Positions 1-8,082 are shown, counted from the first letter of the stretch. The stretch is 64,000 bases of DNA from Microbacterium sp. cf332 (GCF_900102175.1 NZ_FNKN01000002.1:124001-188000), one strand, 5' to 3'. Translations and numbers: made by a program. The notes: generated by a model not told the origin, from the sequence alone.

Positions 1-141
1 CTGGGTCTTGAAGTCATCACCCAGCAACGTGTCCACCTGCGACTTCAGGGTGTCGAGCTGACCCTGAATGTCATCACGAGCCTGCGACAGCGAGTTCGCA
101 ACCTGCTCCATCTCCGCATAAGACGCACCGAAATCAGCCAT
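1..141 (-). CDS. WXG100 (ESAT-6-like) protein, N-terminal part
   Basis: The first 47 codons of a gene that leaves the window on the left. The protein starts MADFGASYAEMEQ and continues as an amphipathic helix, as in WXG100 proteins, which are small helical-hairpin substrates of type VII (ESX-like) secretion. The start is firm: a perfect AGGAGGG ribosome site lies a few bases upstream on the minus strand. The WXG turn itself would fall at or beyond the edge, so the family call rests on size, helix character and start region. No secretion ATPase or membrane component is in this window. Confidence 0.7.
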   Translation of the reverse strand, partial: MADFGASYAEMEQVANSLSQARDDIQGQLDTLKSQVDTLLGDDFKTQ

Positions 142-434
142 GACGGCCCTCCTGAAAGTAGATGTCCCGACCCCCCTCCGGAGCCGACACAGAAAACCTA
201 TCCGCCCGAGTCCCACCAGGTCGATGGGGAGAACTCCCCACCCCGCTGCGCGACCCGACGGGAACGGCGCCGCACCCGGTGCGGTGACGACCGTTCGCGT
301 CGGGTCGTCGCTCGTCGGGATACCCGCGCGCTCATCCCACAGCGCTTCGGCCTCGTCAAGCCCCGAGCCCGATCGCCCGGCGCAGGCGTTACATCGGCAC
401 CCCGCGGAAGCAAGCGGTACCGAAAGGAGAACCG
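142..434. other. gene-free stretch between divergent genes
   Basis: Holds the ribosome site of the WXG100 gene at its left end and AAGGAG of the next gene at its right end. A short perfect hairpin GGGGAG-AA-CTCCCC sits near 220-235. Open frames here are arginine/proline-rich and have no ribosome site. Presumably the divergent promoter region; no clear -35/-10 pair stands out. Confidence 0.5.
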
Positions 435-1268
435 ATGTCGCAGAACTACGGTGAGCCGACGTCCGGCTCGCAGGCAGGATCAGGATCCGGCACGGCCGAG
501 ACGGCGAAGGCCGAGGCCGGCGAGGTCGCCGGAACGGCGAAGGCCGAGGCCGGCCACGTCGTCGACACGGCGAAGCACGAGGCGGCGACCGTCGCCTCCG
601 AGGCCAAGTCGCAGGCGAAACAGGTCTACTCCCAGACGAAGCACGAGCTCACGGAGCAAGCCGCGTCGCAGCAGCAGCGGGTCGCGGATGGCCTGCGCTC
701 GATCGGCGACGAGCTCGAGTCGCTCGCGCAGGGGTCCGAGAACCCCGGCATCGCGACGGACCTCGTCCGCCAGGTCTCGAGCCGCGTCAGCGGCGCCTCC
801 GACTGGCTCTCCCAGCGCGACCCCGGATCGCTCGTGAGCGAGGTGAAGAGCTTCGCCCGTCGCAAGCCGGGCGTCTTCATCGCCGGCGCCCTCCTGGCCG
901 GTGCCGTCGCCGGCCGGCTGACCCGTGCTCTCGCCGAGGGCGCGAAGGAGGAGCACGACGCCGCGTCCGGACCGAGCACATCCACCCCCGCCGATTCCCC
1001 GTCCGGGGTGCCTGCACGCCCGTCGGCACCCTCACCGGCCCCGGTCGGCGCACCGCTCGACGAGCCCTTCGGCGTGCCGGGCGCCGCAGCCACGGGCATC
1101 CCCGCCGCGCCGTCCGCACCCTCACCGGCCCCGGTCGGCGCACCGCTCGACGAACCCTTCGGAGGTCCCGACGCGGCCGAGCCCACACCGCTGTACGACA
1201 CCTCGCGCGAGCGGAGCTCGGACGAGCCTTACACCGAAGGCCTCGGGGAGACGCGCGATGACCGATAA
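435..1268 (+). CDS. coiled-coil membrane-anchored protein, LEA-like N-terminus
   Basis: 277 residues, unrecognised as a named family. The N-terminal 75 residues are Ala/Lys/Glu heptads built on repeats of TAKAEAG, giving a late-embryogenesis-abundant or apolipoprotein-like helix. One membrane segment lies near residues 145-163 after a basic ARRKPG stretch. The C-terminal tail is Pro/Ala/Ser-rich and contains a near-perfect 30-residue tandem repeat (PSAPSPAPVGAPLDEPFG, twice; DNA period 90 bp near 1021 and 1111). AAGGAG precedes the ATG. It overlaps the next gene by 11 bases and leads a run with holin-superfamily, DUF3618 and YihY genes, a frequent actinobacterial order, suggesting an envelope or stress role (inference). 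Confidence 0.75.
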   Translation: MSQNYGEPTSGSQAGSGSGTAETAKAEAGEVAGTAKAEAGHVVDTAKHEAATVASEAKSQAKQVYSQTKHELTEQAASQQQRVADGLRSIGDELESLAQGSENPGIATDLVRQVSSRVSGASDWLSQRDPGSLVSEVKSFARRKPGVFIAGALLAGAVAGRLTRALAEGAKEEHDAASGPSTSTPADSPSGVPARPSAPSPAPVGAPLDEPFGVPGAAATGIPAAPSAPSPAPVGAPLDEPFGGPDAAEPTPLYDTSRERSSDEPYTEGLGETRDDR

Positions 1269-1674
1269 CCCGACGCCGTCCGAGCAGCAGGCGGCCACGA
1301 CGTCGCTCGGCGACCTGCTGGGCGAGGTGACGCGCGACCTGTCGGAGCTGATGCGCCAGGAGATCAACCTCGCGAAGGCCGAGCTGAAGGAGTCCGGCTC
1401 CCGGGCGGGAAAGGGCGCCGGAATGCTCGGCGGCGCCGGATACGCCGCACTCATGGCCGTCTTCTTCCTGTCGGTGGCCCTGTGGTGGGCGATCGGACAG
1501 CTCGTCGGCCTCGGCTGGTCGGCGGTGATCGTCGCCGTCATCTGGGGCATCGTCGCCGCCGTCCTGTTCGTCGCCGGACGCGGCCAGCTGAAGAAGGTCC
1601 AGGGCGCGCCGAAGACCGCGGAGACCCTGGGCAGGATCCCCGACGCACTCAAGAGAAATGAGGAGAACCGATGA
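1258..1674 (+). CDS. phage holin superfamily protein (Actinobacterial holin-X/DUF1469 type)
   Basis: 138 residues. An N-terminal amphipathic helix with LGDLLGEVTRDLSELMRQE, typical of the family, is followed by two membrane spans at roughly residues 62-85 and 90-112 and a basic tail. Despite the family name, chromosomal members like this one are not prophage lysis genes; their role is unknown. The ATG lies inside the previous gene and its stop overlaps the next start (ATGA), so translation of the three genes is probably coupled. Confidence 0.85.
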   Translation: MTDNPTPSEQQAATTSLGDLLGEVTRDLSELMRQEINLAKAELKESGSRAGKGAGMLGGAGYAALMAVFFLSVALWWAIGQLVGLGWSAVIVAVIWGIVAAVLFVAGRGQLKKVQGAPKTAETLGRIPDALKRNEENR

Positions 1675-2246
1675 CCGATTCACCGGAAGCGATCCGCGCC
1701 GACATCGAGCGCAAGCGTCGCGAGCTGAGCCAGGACACCGACGCGCTCGTCGACAAGGTGACGCCGTCGAAGATCGCCCAGCGACAGACCGACAAGATCA
1801 AGGGTGCGCTGGGCTCGGTCCGCGACCGCGTCATGGGCGCCGCCGACGACGCAGGCTCATCGATCCACGGTGCCGGCTCGTCCGTCGCCGAGGGTGTGTC
1901 GGGAGCGGTGCACAAGGTGGGCGCCAAGGCAGAGGGCAACCCGCTCGCCGTCGGGCTCATGGCGTTCGCGGGCGGCCTGCTCGTCGCATCGCTCATCCCG
2001 GCGTCCGCCAAGGAGAAGGGGCTCGCCGCCGACGTCAAGGAGCAGGCGCAGCCGCTCGTCGACGAGGTGAAGAGCGTCGCGCAGCAGGTGGGGTCCGACC
2101 TGACGGAGCCGGCGCAGGAAGCCGTGGCCGCGGTCAAGGACAGTGCCACCGAAGCCGTGTCCCACGTCACGAGCGAGGCGCGGGGCGGCGTCGACAGCGT
2201 CACCGACCGCGCGCACGAGGCGCGCGACAACGTCAGCGGCACCTGA
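1671..2246 (+). CDS. DUF3618 domain-containing protein
   Basis: 191 residues. The N-terminal 50 residues carry the DUF3618 signature (AIRADIERKRRELSQDTDAL followed by a short helix). One hydrophobic segment lies at about 85-108 (LMAFAGGLLVASLIP), with Ala/Val/Lys/Glu amphipathic helices on both sides. DUF3618 proteins commonly accompany the holin-superfamily gene just upstream. The ATG overlaps the upstream stop. A strong hairpin follows at 2276-2315 and probably ends the three-gene transcript. Molecular function unknown. Confidence 0.85.
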   Translation: MTDSPEAIRADIERKRRELSQDTDALVDKVTPSKIAQRQTDKIKGALGSVRDRVMGAADDAGSSIHGAGSSVAEGVSGAVHKVGAKAEGNPLAVGLMAFAGGLLVASLIPASAKEKGLAADVKEQAQPLVDEVKSVAQQVGSDLTEPAQEAVAAVKDSATEAVSHVTSEARGGVDSVTDRAHEARDNVSGT

Positions 2247-2275
2247 CGATCCGCGGCGGCCACCGCCGCCGCACC

Positions 2276-2315
2276 CCGTGCACCGGGACGGCATCGCCCG
2301 CCTCCCGGTGCACGG
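2276..2315 (+). terminator. hairpin terminator after the DUF3618 gene
   Basis: Perfect 13-bp inverted repeat (CCGTGCACCGGGA and its complement) with a 14-nt loop, 30 bases after the stop. It lacks a U tract, as is usual for actinobacterial terminators. It separates the three-gene run from yihY. Confidence 0.6.
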
Positions 2316-2375
2316 TCGCGTCACCCTGCACCCACGCCCGAGCCGACCGCGGCGCATCCGACCCCGAGGAGAGAC

Positions 2376-3419
2376 ATGAGCCACCAGAGAACCGACGGCC
2401 CCGACGCCGAGCACCCCGCCAAGCCGGACTCGATCACCGACGTCGAGAAGCCGTCGTGGAAGCACGTGCTCAAGCGCACGATCCGCGAGTTCAGCCGCGA
2501 CCAGAGCCCCGACCTGGCCGCCGGCCTCACCTACTATGCGGTGCTGTCGGCGTTCCCCGCGCTCCTCGCCATCTTCTCGCTGCTCGGCGTGATCGGACAA
2601 GGGCAGCAGGCGGCGGACGCCGTGCTCGACATCGTCGGCCAGGTCGCTCCCGGCGGCGCCGCCGACACGCTCCGCGGCCCGATCGAGGAGATCGCCACCT
2701 CGCCGGCGGCAGGATTCGCGCTCGTGTCGGGCGTCGTGCTGGCGCTGTGGTCGGCCTCAGGCTATGTGGGAGCGTTCAGCCGGGCCATGAACCGCATCTG
2801 GGAGATCGACGAAGGCCGCCCCTTCCTCAAGCTCAAGCCGCTGCAGCTGGGCGTCACCCTGCTCGCCGTCGCGCTCGTCGTGATCGCCCTCGTGCTGCTC
2901 GTCGTGTCGGGCCCGGTGGCGGAGGCCATCGGCGCCGCGATCGGCCTCGGGAGCACGGCGGTGCTCATCTGGCAGATCGCGAAGTGGCCCGTCCTCGCCT
3001 TCCTCGTCGTCGTCCTCGTCGCCGTGCTCTACTACTTCGGTCCCAACGCGAAGCAGCCGAAGTTCCGCTGGATCAGCTGGGGCGCCGTCATCGCCATCGT
3101 CGTGCTCGCCGTCGCAACCCTGGGCTTCGGCGTCTACGTCGCCAACTTCTCGAACTACGAGCGCACCTACGGGTCGTTCGCCGGCGTCATCATCTTCCTG
3201 CTCTGGCTGTGGATCACGAACCTGGCGCTGCTGTTCGGCGCCGAGTTCGACGCCGAGCTCGAACGAGGCCGCGAGCTGCAGGCCGGCATGCCGGCCGAGG
3301 AGAGCATCCAGCTGCCGCCCCGCGACACGACGCGCATCGAGAAGACGGCGAAGAAGGAGGAGGAGGAGCGCGCCGAGGCGCGGCGGCTCCGACAGACCGG
3401 CGGTCGATCCGACACCTGA
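2376..3419 (+). CDS. YihY/virulence factor BrkB family membrane protein
   Basis: 347 residues. Cytoplasmic N-terminus, then the family hallmark DLAAGLTYYAVLSAFPALLA near residue 48 and six predicted membrane helices up to about residue 290, including a GLG-rich helix and the late YVANFSNYERTYGSFAGVI segment. The C-terminal 50 residues are charged and carry a KKEEEERAEARR helix. A GAGGAGA ribosome site precedes the ATG. Despite the old RNase BN name the family is an inner-membrane protein of unsettled function. It sits downstream of the holin/DUF3618 genes with its own leader. Confidence 0.93.
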   Translation: MSHQRTDGPDAEHPAKPDSITDVEKPSWKHVLKRTIREFSRDQSPDLAAGLTYYAVLSAFPALLAIFSLLGVIGQGQQAADAVLDIVGQVAPGGAADTLRGPIEEIATSPAAGFALVSGVVLALWSASGYVGAFSRAMNRIWEIDEGRPFLKLKPLQLGVTLLAVALVVIALVLLVVSGPVAEAIGAAIGLGSTAVLIWQIAKWPVLAFLVVVLVAVLYYFGPNAKQPKFRWISWGAVIAIVVLAVATLGFGVYVANFSNYERTYGSFAGVIIFLLWLWITNLALLFGAEFDAELERGRELQAGMPAEESIQLPPRDTTRIEKTAKKEEEERAEARRLRQTGGRSDT

Positions 3420-3456
3420 GACCGCGCGACGCACCTACCGGTCGACCGGGCCCGGA

Positions 3457-3927
3457 TCAGGGCAGCAGTGCGATCCGATCGTCGAGGTAGGCCGCCAGCG
3501 GCATCCGCGCGCCCGCGGCGAAGGTCACCGTCACGACGCCGTCGATGCGAGCGAGTGGGCCCGAGGCCCCGCCCGCGTCGACGGCGTCGACGTCGATCTG
3601 CGTCCAGTCGAGGTGGGCCACCTCTCCCTCGGCGAATCCCCCGCGGAACGCCGCCGCAGCGCGCTCCGACCGAGCGCGCTGCGCCTCGGCGGTGTACCCG
3701 CGGATCGCCTCGGCGCGCGCCCGCAGCAGCTCGCCCGTCGCGAAGACCTCCTCATCGGCGATCAGCAGCACGCCGAGGTGCCAGGCGTCGCCGACCGGCA
3801 GGATGCGGGTGGCGCGGCCGAATCCGAGCAGGCGGCGTCCCTCGCTCCGCACCCCGAGCCGCTCACGGGGCACCCCCGCCAGGCGCGCGCGGGCATCGGC
3901 GATGAGTTCGATCGCGGTGGGCGCCAT
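3457..3927 (-). CDS. conserved actinobacterial hypothetical protein, 156 aa
   Basis: Not recognised with certainty. It is soluble and compact: an N-terminal helix (AIELIADARARLAGVPRERLG), then a short beta-rich middle with GDAWHLGVLLI and a long helix rich in Arg/Ala. Similar short proteins are sometimes auto-labelled glutaminase in Microbacteriaceae, but no beta-lactamase-fold catalytic motif is present and I would not use that name. TAGCAT six bases before the ATG suggests a leaderless start. It follows the 298-aa gene by 9 bases. Confidence 0.7.
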   Translation of the reverse strand: MAPTAIELIADARARLAGVPRERLGVRSEGRRLLGFGRATRILPVGDAWHLGVLLIADEEVFATGELLRARAEAIRGYTAEAQRARSERAAAAFRGGFAEGEVAHLDWTQIDVDAVDAGGASGPLARIDGVVTVTFAAGARMPLAAYLDDRIALLP

Positions 3928-3936
3928 GCCTCGATG

Positions 3937-4833
3937 CTATTGATCGCCGTCGCCGGCCGCGGCCACCTTGCGCTCCGCCGCCGCGAGCGCAGCGCGCGCG
4001 TCGCCGACCTCCCGGTCGAGCTCGTCGACCGTCGCGTCCGCGCTCTCGGCATCGGCCATGACACGAGCGAGATCGCGCCGGAGCTCCTCGGCGCGATCGT
4101 GCAGCCGATCAGCCCTCTCACGCGCCGACGCGCCTCGCTCCTCCGCACGCGTCAGCGCCCGGCGTGCGTCGCTCGCGGCACGCTGCGCCTCGCGCCGCTC
4201 CTTCTCGGCCACACGCCGGGCACGGCGCTCGGCGAGGTCGTCTCGTGCCGGTGGGGCGACCTCCTGCACTCCCGGGATGGAGCCCGCCACGCGATCGGCA
4301 AGATCTCCGGACTCGACCGAGCCCGCCTCGAGCGTCCGCACGAGGCGCCCCGAGGCGACGATCGCTCCCGCGACCGCGTCGACGATGGCGGCGTTGATCG
4401 TGCGCTCGACCTCGTCCCGCGCAGCGGGCGCGAGCGCGACGCCGGCCTCGGCGGCGAGGTCGGTCGCGCGGCGCGCAAGAGCCGCGACGAGGGCGCGCCG
4501 TCGCCCCCCGAGCCGAGCCAGTTCCGCGGCATCGAGGTCGTCCTGCGCCTCGCGCAGCGCGGCCGACAGGTCGAGCGCCTCGCGGAACGTCGCGTCGTGG
4601 CTGATGAGATTGACCGCCCACGCCGCGACCGTCGGCTTCCGCACCGTGCGGATCCGAGCGGCGAGACCCGGGTCGGCGTCCCCGGCGCGGCGGGTGCGCG
4701 CCGGGATGAACTCCCGGGGCGCGACGCTCAGCAGCTCTGCCGCGGCGGCGTCGAACTGGTCCCCGTCGGATGCCGGATCGTCCCGGGCCGGGTCGTCGAG
4801 TGCCATGCCGTCAGAGCCGCCGACAGTCGTCAC
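3937..4833 (-). CDS. coiled-coil conserved hypothetical protein, 298 aa
   Basis: The N-terminal third is globular and has the phrase PREFIPARTRRAG and then VRKPTVAAWAVNLI, which recurs in actinobacterial hypothetical proteins. From about residue 195 to the end it is a long charged coiled coil (ERRARRVAEKERREAQRAAS onward). No catalytic motif is visible. It starts at a GTG whose last two bases belong to the TGA of the upstream 46-aa gene (GTGA overlap), which favours this start over an ATG nine codons inside. Possibly an accessory or structural protein; function unknown. Confidence 0.75.
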   Translation of the reverse strand: MTTVGGSDGMALDDPARDDPASDGDQFDAAAAELLSVAPREFIPARTRRAGDADPGLAARIRTVRKPTVAAWAVNLISHDATFREALDLSAALREAQDDLDAAELARLGGRRRALVAALARRATDLAAEAGVALAPAARDEVERTINAAIVDAVAGAIVASGRLVRTLEAGSVESGDLADRVAGSIPGVQEVAPPARDDLAERRARRVAEKERREAQRAASDARRALTRAEERGASARERADRLHDRAEELRRDLARVMADAESADATVDELDREVGDARAALAAAERKVAAAGDGDQ

Positions 4834-4970
4834 CGGCGAGGCTTGCGTGCCCGCGGCATCAGTTCGCCGTCGACGACGTCGAAGGCAGGCAGGTCCGCGA
4901 AGATGTCATCGTCGAGCGAGCCGGGGCTCATCGGCTCGGATTCTTCCTCGGGTCGCGGATCGATGCTCAT
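4830..4970 (-). CDS. small acidic hypothetical protein, 46 aa
   Basis: Starts MSIDPRPEEESEP and ends with a basic tail (MPRARKPRR); the middle is acidic (DDDIFADLPAFDVVDGE). Its stop codon overlaps the GTG of the following coiled-coil gene, which makes a real coupled gene likely. A longer version starting at 5024 is arginine-rich and less plausible. No family recognised. Confidence 0.6.
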   Translation of the reverse strand: MSIDPRPEEESEPMSPGSLDDDIFADLPAFDVVDGELMPRARKPRR

Positions 4971-5059
4971 CGCCGTCCACTCTCGTCCGCGATCCACCGG
5001 GCGTCGAGGCCTTGACAACCGCATTCCGGTTCGCCTCGATGCGGTTTAGTGTGGGGACC

Positions 5060-5404
5060 GTGGGCACGATCTACTACGGAGACGGCGCATCGCCGATCCA
5101 CATCGACGACCGCACGCTGGCGCACCTCAAGGTCGTCATCGCTACGAAGCTGCGGCGCGGCGAGAGCTTCACGCTCTCGTGGCGACACCCCGACGGCGAG
5201 CCTGCCGGACGCAGCACGGTGTGGCTGCACCCCTCCATCCCGTTGCGCTTCGTCTTCGACGATCCCGAGCCCACGACGCTCAGCCGCGAGTGGGTCGAGG
5301 AGATGGCGAACTCCGCCAACTCCTCCGGCGGCATCATGGTGATCACCGAGCACCTCGACGATCCCGGCGCCGTCTCACGAGCCGAGAACGACGCCACCGC
5401 CTGA
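5060..5404 (+). CDS. DUF7882 family protein
   Basis: 114 residues starting with GTG as MGTIYYGDGASPIHIDDR. It shares IDDRTLAHLKVVIATKLRR and a later WLHPSIPLRF motif with the facing gene at 5419-5736, so the two are paralogues. The family is common in Microbacteriaceae, often in several copies, and has been mis-labelled ATP-dependent DNA ligase; no ligase motif is present. TAGTGT at 5047-5052, seven bases before the GTG, suggests a leaderless transcript. Function unknown. Confidence 0.8.
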   Translation: MGTIYYGDGASPIHIDDRTLAHLKVVIATKLRRGESFTLSWRHPDGEPAGRSTVWLHPSIPLRFVFDDPEPTTLSREWVEEMANSANSSGGIMVITEHLDDPGAVSRAENDATA

Positions 5405-5418
5405 CGCGGCGGACGGAG

Positions 5419-5736
5419 TCAGCCGAGCTCGGGCGCGCCGTCGTCGACGGGCTCGGGCACGATGCTCAGCCCGGCCGGACCGCTCGCGACCTGCATGAGC
5501 TCTTCGACCCAGTGGCGGTTGATGCGCGGCTGCCGGCTGCCCGAGAAGTGGAACTGCAGCGGCACCGACGGGTGGATCCAATAGCTGCGACGCTCACCCC
5601 CGCGCGGCAGGTCGATGTCGAACATGAACGGCTCCGAGCGGCGCAACTTGTTCATGATCACGATGCGCAGATGCGCCAGAGTCCGGTCGTCGATCTCGAC
5701 GGAGTTCCCCAGCGTGTCGTAGATGAATCGGCCCAC
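5419..5736 (-). CDS. DUF7882 family protein (paralogue)
   Basis: 105 residues, MGRFIYDTLGNSVEIDDRTL at the N-terminus. It keeps the same core as its neighbour: IDDRTLAHLRIVIMNKLRR, a WIHPSVPLQFHF strand and a NRHWVEELMQVA helix. The two genes face each other with 14 bases between stops. GTG start with TAGGCT exactly six bases upstream (5743-5748), again pointing to leaderless translation. No catalytic residues can be named. Confidence 0.8.
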   Translation of the reverse strand: MGRFIYDTLGNSVEIDDRTLAHLRIVIMNKLRRSEPFMFDIDLPRGGERRSYWIHPSVPLQFHFSGSRQPRINRHWVEELMQVASGPAGLSIVPEPVDDGAPELG

Positions 5737-5797
5737 GCTGCGAGCCTAACCCGCCGAAGGCGGTCCAGAATACGACGGACCGGGTGATCGTCGAACG

Positions 5798-6049
5798 TTA
5801 TCCGTCGACCTCGGCGGACGCCTCGATCTCGAGCATCTCCGTGGCACCCTCTTCGACGCCGATCGGAACGACGATCGGGCGGCTGCCGCTGAAGGCGTCC
5901 CACTCGCGCAGGACGACACGCTCCACATCGACGACGGCGAGGGAGGGATGGGCCGCCGCGAGGCGCGCGACGACACCGGAGAACGATGTCACCACCTGTC
6001 CCTCGATGGCGAACCGCTCCTCACTGGGGGTCACCGGAAGCGAACACAT
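5798..6049 (-). CDS. small protein with three-helix-bundle dimerisation-like domain
   Basis: 83 residues. The pattern VVTSFSGVVARLAAAHPSLAVVDVERVVLREWDAFSGSRPIVV with a final VPIGVEEGA matches what I know of the short three-helix bundle dimerisation proteins of actinobacteria (helix, FP/HP turn, second helix, FxGxP turn, third helix). Function unknown. CAGCAT six bases before the ATG is a possible degenerate -10. It stands alone between the DUF7882 pair and a MarR gene. Confidence 0.65.
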   Translation of the reverse strand: MCSLPVTPSEERFAIEGQVVTSFSGVVARLAAAHPSLAVVDVERVVLREWDAFSGSRPIVVPIGVEEGATEMLEIEASAEVDG

Positions 6050-6123
6050 GTTCCCATGCTGTCACGCGTTCGATCGCCTGACGAATGTCAATTCGCGGGC
6101 TTTCTCCGTTGACTAGCTACCCG

Positions 6124-6678
6124 TCAGGCGCGGTCGCTCCGCGCCTGCTCCGCGCGCGGGTCGGGCGCGTGTGCGTCGACCTCGTCGACGGCCCGCTGCA
6201 GACGGCCGAGGCAGGCGATGACCGCTCGCGCCTCCTCCGGTGTCATACCGTCGACCGCGGCGATCATGCGCTCGTGCATCCGTCCGAGCGTCTCGCGCAC
6301 CTCGTCGTCGGACTTCTCGGTCGCGACGACATGGACGCTCCGACGATCGCTCGGGTGGGCCTGACGTGTCACGTGGCCGGACTTCTGCAATCGGTCGATC
6401 AGCGCGGTCGTCGAGGCGGTCGAGATGCCGAGGTAGCGCGAGAGCTCGGTCGGTCCGACGAGGCGTCCCTCGCCGTGCGCCTTGATGAGGTAACGCAGGA
6501 CGAGCAGCTCGTTCTCGCCCATCGACATCGAGTCCCGCGTCCGGCGGCGCATGGCCGCCTCGGCCGCCCGATACAGACGGAAGGCCTGCAGGACGGCGAT
6601 GCCGCGCTCGCGAGGGTTGCCCGGAACGTCCGCGTCCGACGGATACCAGTAATGCGTGGGCGTCGGGACATCGGGCAC
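6124..6678 (-). CDS. MarR family transcriptional regulator
   Basis: 184 residues. Winged-helix core at about 50-135: LVLRYLIKAHGEGRLVGPTE, the recognition helix region STASTTALIDRLQKSGHVTR and the wing HPSDRRSVHVVATEKS with the conserved D-R-R. The GTG start carries TAGGAT exactly six bases upstream (6685-6690), so it is probably leaderless. It precedes nothing obviously regulated; the downstream neighbour is the small three-helix protein. Ligand unknown. Confidence 0.9.
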   Translation of the reverse strand: MPDVPTPTHYWYPSDADVPGNPRERGIAVLQAFRLYRAAEAAMRRRTRDSMSMGENELLVLRYLIKAHGEGRLVGPTELSRYLGISTASTTALIDRLQKSGHVTRQAHPSDRRSVHVVATEKSDDEVRETLGRMHERMIAAVDGMTPEEARAVIACLGRLQRAVDEVDAHAPDPRAEQARSDRA

Positions 6679-6775
6679 CCCGGCATCCTAAGACGCGTTC
6701 CGGAGGGTGCGCGAGCGGCACGCGGGGCATTGACACGCCCACAGGTCCGTGGGCGCGCGCCCCGAGCGCCCGCCG

Positions 6776-8041
6776 TCACCGATCGCGGTCGAACCCGAGC
6801 GCGGGACCCTCGCCGTCGATCGCGTCGGCCGGCGCCCCGTCGTCCGCCGCCGCACGGGCGCGCCGAGCGCTGCGAGCGAGCAGCGCGGCCGCCCCCGTGG
6901 CGGAGAGGAGGGTGCCCAGCAGCACGCCGAGACGAGCGCCGTCGGTGTGCACGCCGTCGGTGAACGAGAGACCCGTGATGAGCAGCGAGACGGTGAAGCC
7001 GATGCCGCAGAGCAGCCCGATGGGCAGCAGGTCGCGCATACCGACGCCGTCCGGCAGCCGCAGCGGCGTGAGGCGGGTCACGAGCGCGGTCGTCGCGAGT
7101 ACGCCCACCGCCTTGCCGACGACGAGACCGACCACGATCGCGAGCACCACCGGCTGCGCGACGACGGCGATCGGATCGCTCGTGCCGACGACACCGACGC
7201 CTGCGGCGAAGAAGGCGAAGACGGGCAGGGCGATGCCCGAGGAGAACGGCCGCACGAGATCGTCGTACGTGTCGGTGCGCGCGACGCTCTCGCCCCGGAG
7301 CGGCCGGGCCGGCACGGCGAAGCCGAGCAGCACCCCCGCGATCGTCGCGTGGACGCCTGACGCGTGCAGGAATCCCCACACGACGAGGCCGAGGGGCAGC
7401 AGCACCCACCAGCGGGCCCACCGCTGCCGGACGACGACCGCGAAGACGGCGGCGGCTGCCAGGGCGACCGCGAGCGCCAGCACGTGGATGGTGGCGGTGT
7501 AGAAGACCGCGATGATCACGATGGCGAGCAGGTCGTCGACGACGGCGAGCGTCAGGAGGAAGGTGCGCAATCCCGGCGGCAGGCCTCGGCCGAAGATCGC
7601 CAGGACGGCCAGCGCGAAGGCGATGTCGGTCGCGGTGGGGATCGCCCAGCCGCGCAGCGCGCCCGTGTCGCCCGCGACGAGCACGACCGCGGTGAACAGG
7701 ATGGCCGGCAGCATCATGCCGCCGACGGCCGCGAGCACGGGCACGGCGGCCTCGCGCGGGCGCCGCAGGCTGCCGGCGACGAACTCGTGCTTGAGCTCGA
7801 CGCCCACGACGAAGAAGAAGAGCGCCAGCAGACCGTCGGCCGCCCAGGCCGACAGCGACAGATCCAGGTGGAGTGCGGCGGGACCGATCGTGAACTGCGA
7901 CAGGGCCCGGTACGAGTCAGCGAGGGGCGAGTTGGCCCAGATCAGCGCGAGGGCGGCAGCCCCGAGGAGCAGCGCGCCGCCTGTCGTCTCTCGCGACAGC
8001 CACCGGCGCAGGCGGGCTCGGCGGGGAAGTGCGTCGTACAT
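6776..8041 (-). CDS. nhaA: Na+/H+ antiporter NhaA
   Basis: 421 residues with 11-12 membrane helices. It has the family start RETTGGALLLGAAALALIWANSP, the LKHEFVAGSLRRP loop and the paired aspartates in LAVVDDLLAIVIIAVFYT that carry sodium and protons in characterised NhaA proteins. It exports sodium in exchange for protons and supports pH and salt tolerance. The C-terminal 30 residues are charged and cytoplasmic. A perfect 22-bp palindrome lies in its 78-base leader. The upstream neighbour is a CNNM/CorC-type protein on the same strand. Confidence 0.96.
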   Translation of the reverse strand: MYDALPRRARLRRWLSRETTGGALLLGAAALALIWANSPLADSYRALSQFTIGPAALHLDLSLSAWAADGLLALFFFVVGVELKHEFVAGSLRRPREAAVPVLAAVGGMMLPAILFTAVVLVAGDTGALRGWAIPTATDIAFALAVLAIFGRGLPPGLRTFLLTLAVVDDLLAIVIIAVFYTATIHVLALAVALAAAAVFAVVVRQRWARWWVLLPLGLVVWGFLHASGVHATIAGVLLGFAVPARPLRGESVARTDTYDDLVRPFSSGIALPVFAFFAAGVGVVGTSDPIAVVAQPVVLAIVVGLVVGKAVGVLATTALVTRLTPLRLPDGVGMRDLLPIGLLCGIGFTVSLLITGLSFTDGVHTDGARLGVLLGTLLSATGAAALLARSARRARAAADDGAPADAIDGEGPALGFDRDR

Positions 8042-8060
8042 AGGATGAAGCCTCTCGTCC

Positions 8061-8082
8061 TCCGCCGGCGATCGCCGGCGGA
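8061..8082 (-). terminator. perfect palindrome in the nhaA leader
   Basis: TCCGCCGGCGATCGCCGGCGGA is symmetric over all 22 bases given by these coordinates. It lies between the stop of the CNNM-type gene (8120) and the nhaA ATG (8041). Read as RNA it is a very stable stem, so it may end the upstream transcript or attenuate nhaA; as DNA it could be an operator. Confidence 0.5.

Noticed and set aside
140..454. 104-codon plus-strand frame at the left end
   Set aside because: Starts inside the WXG100 start codon region, has no ribosome site, is Arg/Pro/Ser-rich and overlaps the real gene at 435.
1258..1674. Prophage remnant because of a phage holin superfamily gene
   Set aside because: No endolysin, capsid, integrase or att-like repeat nearby; this family is a common chromosomal gene beside DUF3618.
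1658..3490. 610-codon open frame on the plus strand
   Set aside because: Runs out of frame over the DUF3618 and YihY genes; extremely Arg/Pro-rich with no domain. A by-product of high GC.
5012..5017. Perfect TTGACA upstream of the first DUF7882 gene
   Set aside because: It lies 29 bases from the TAGTGT box, too far for a standard promoter; not used as the -35.
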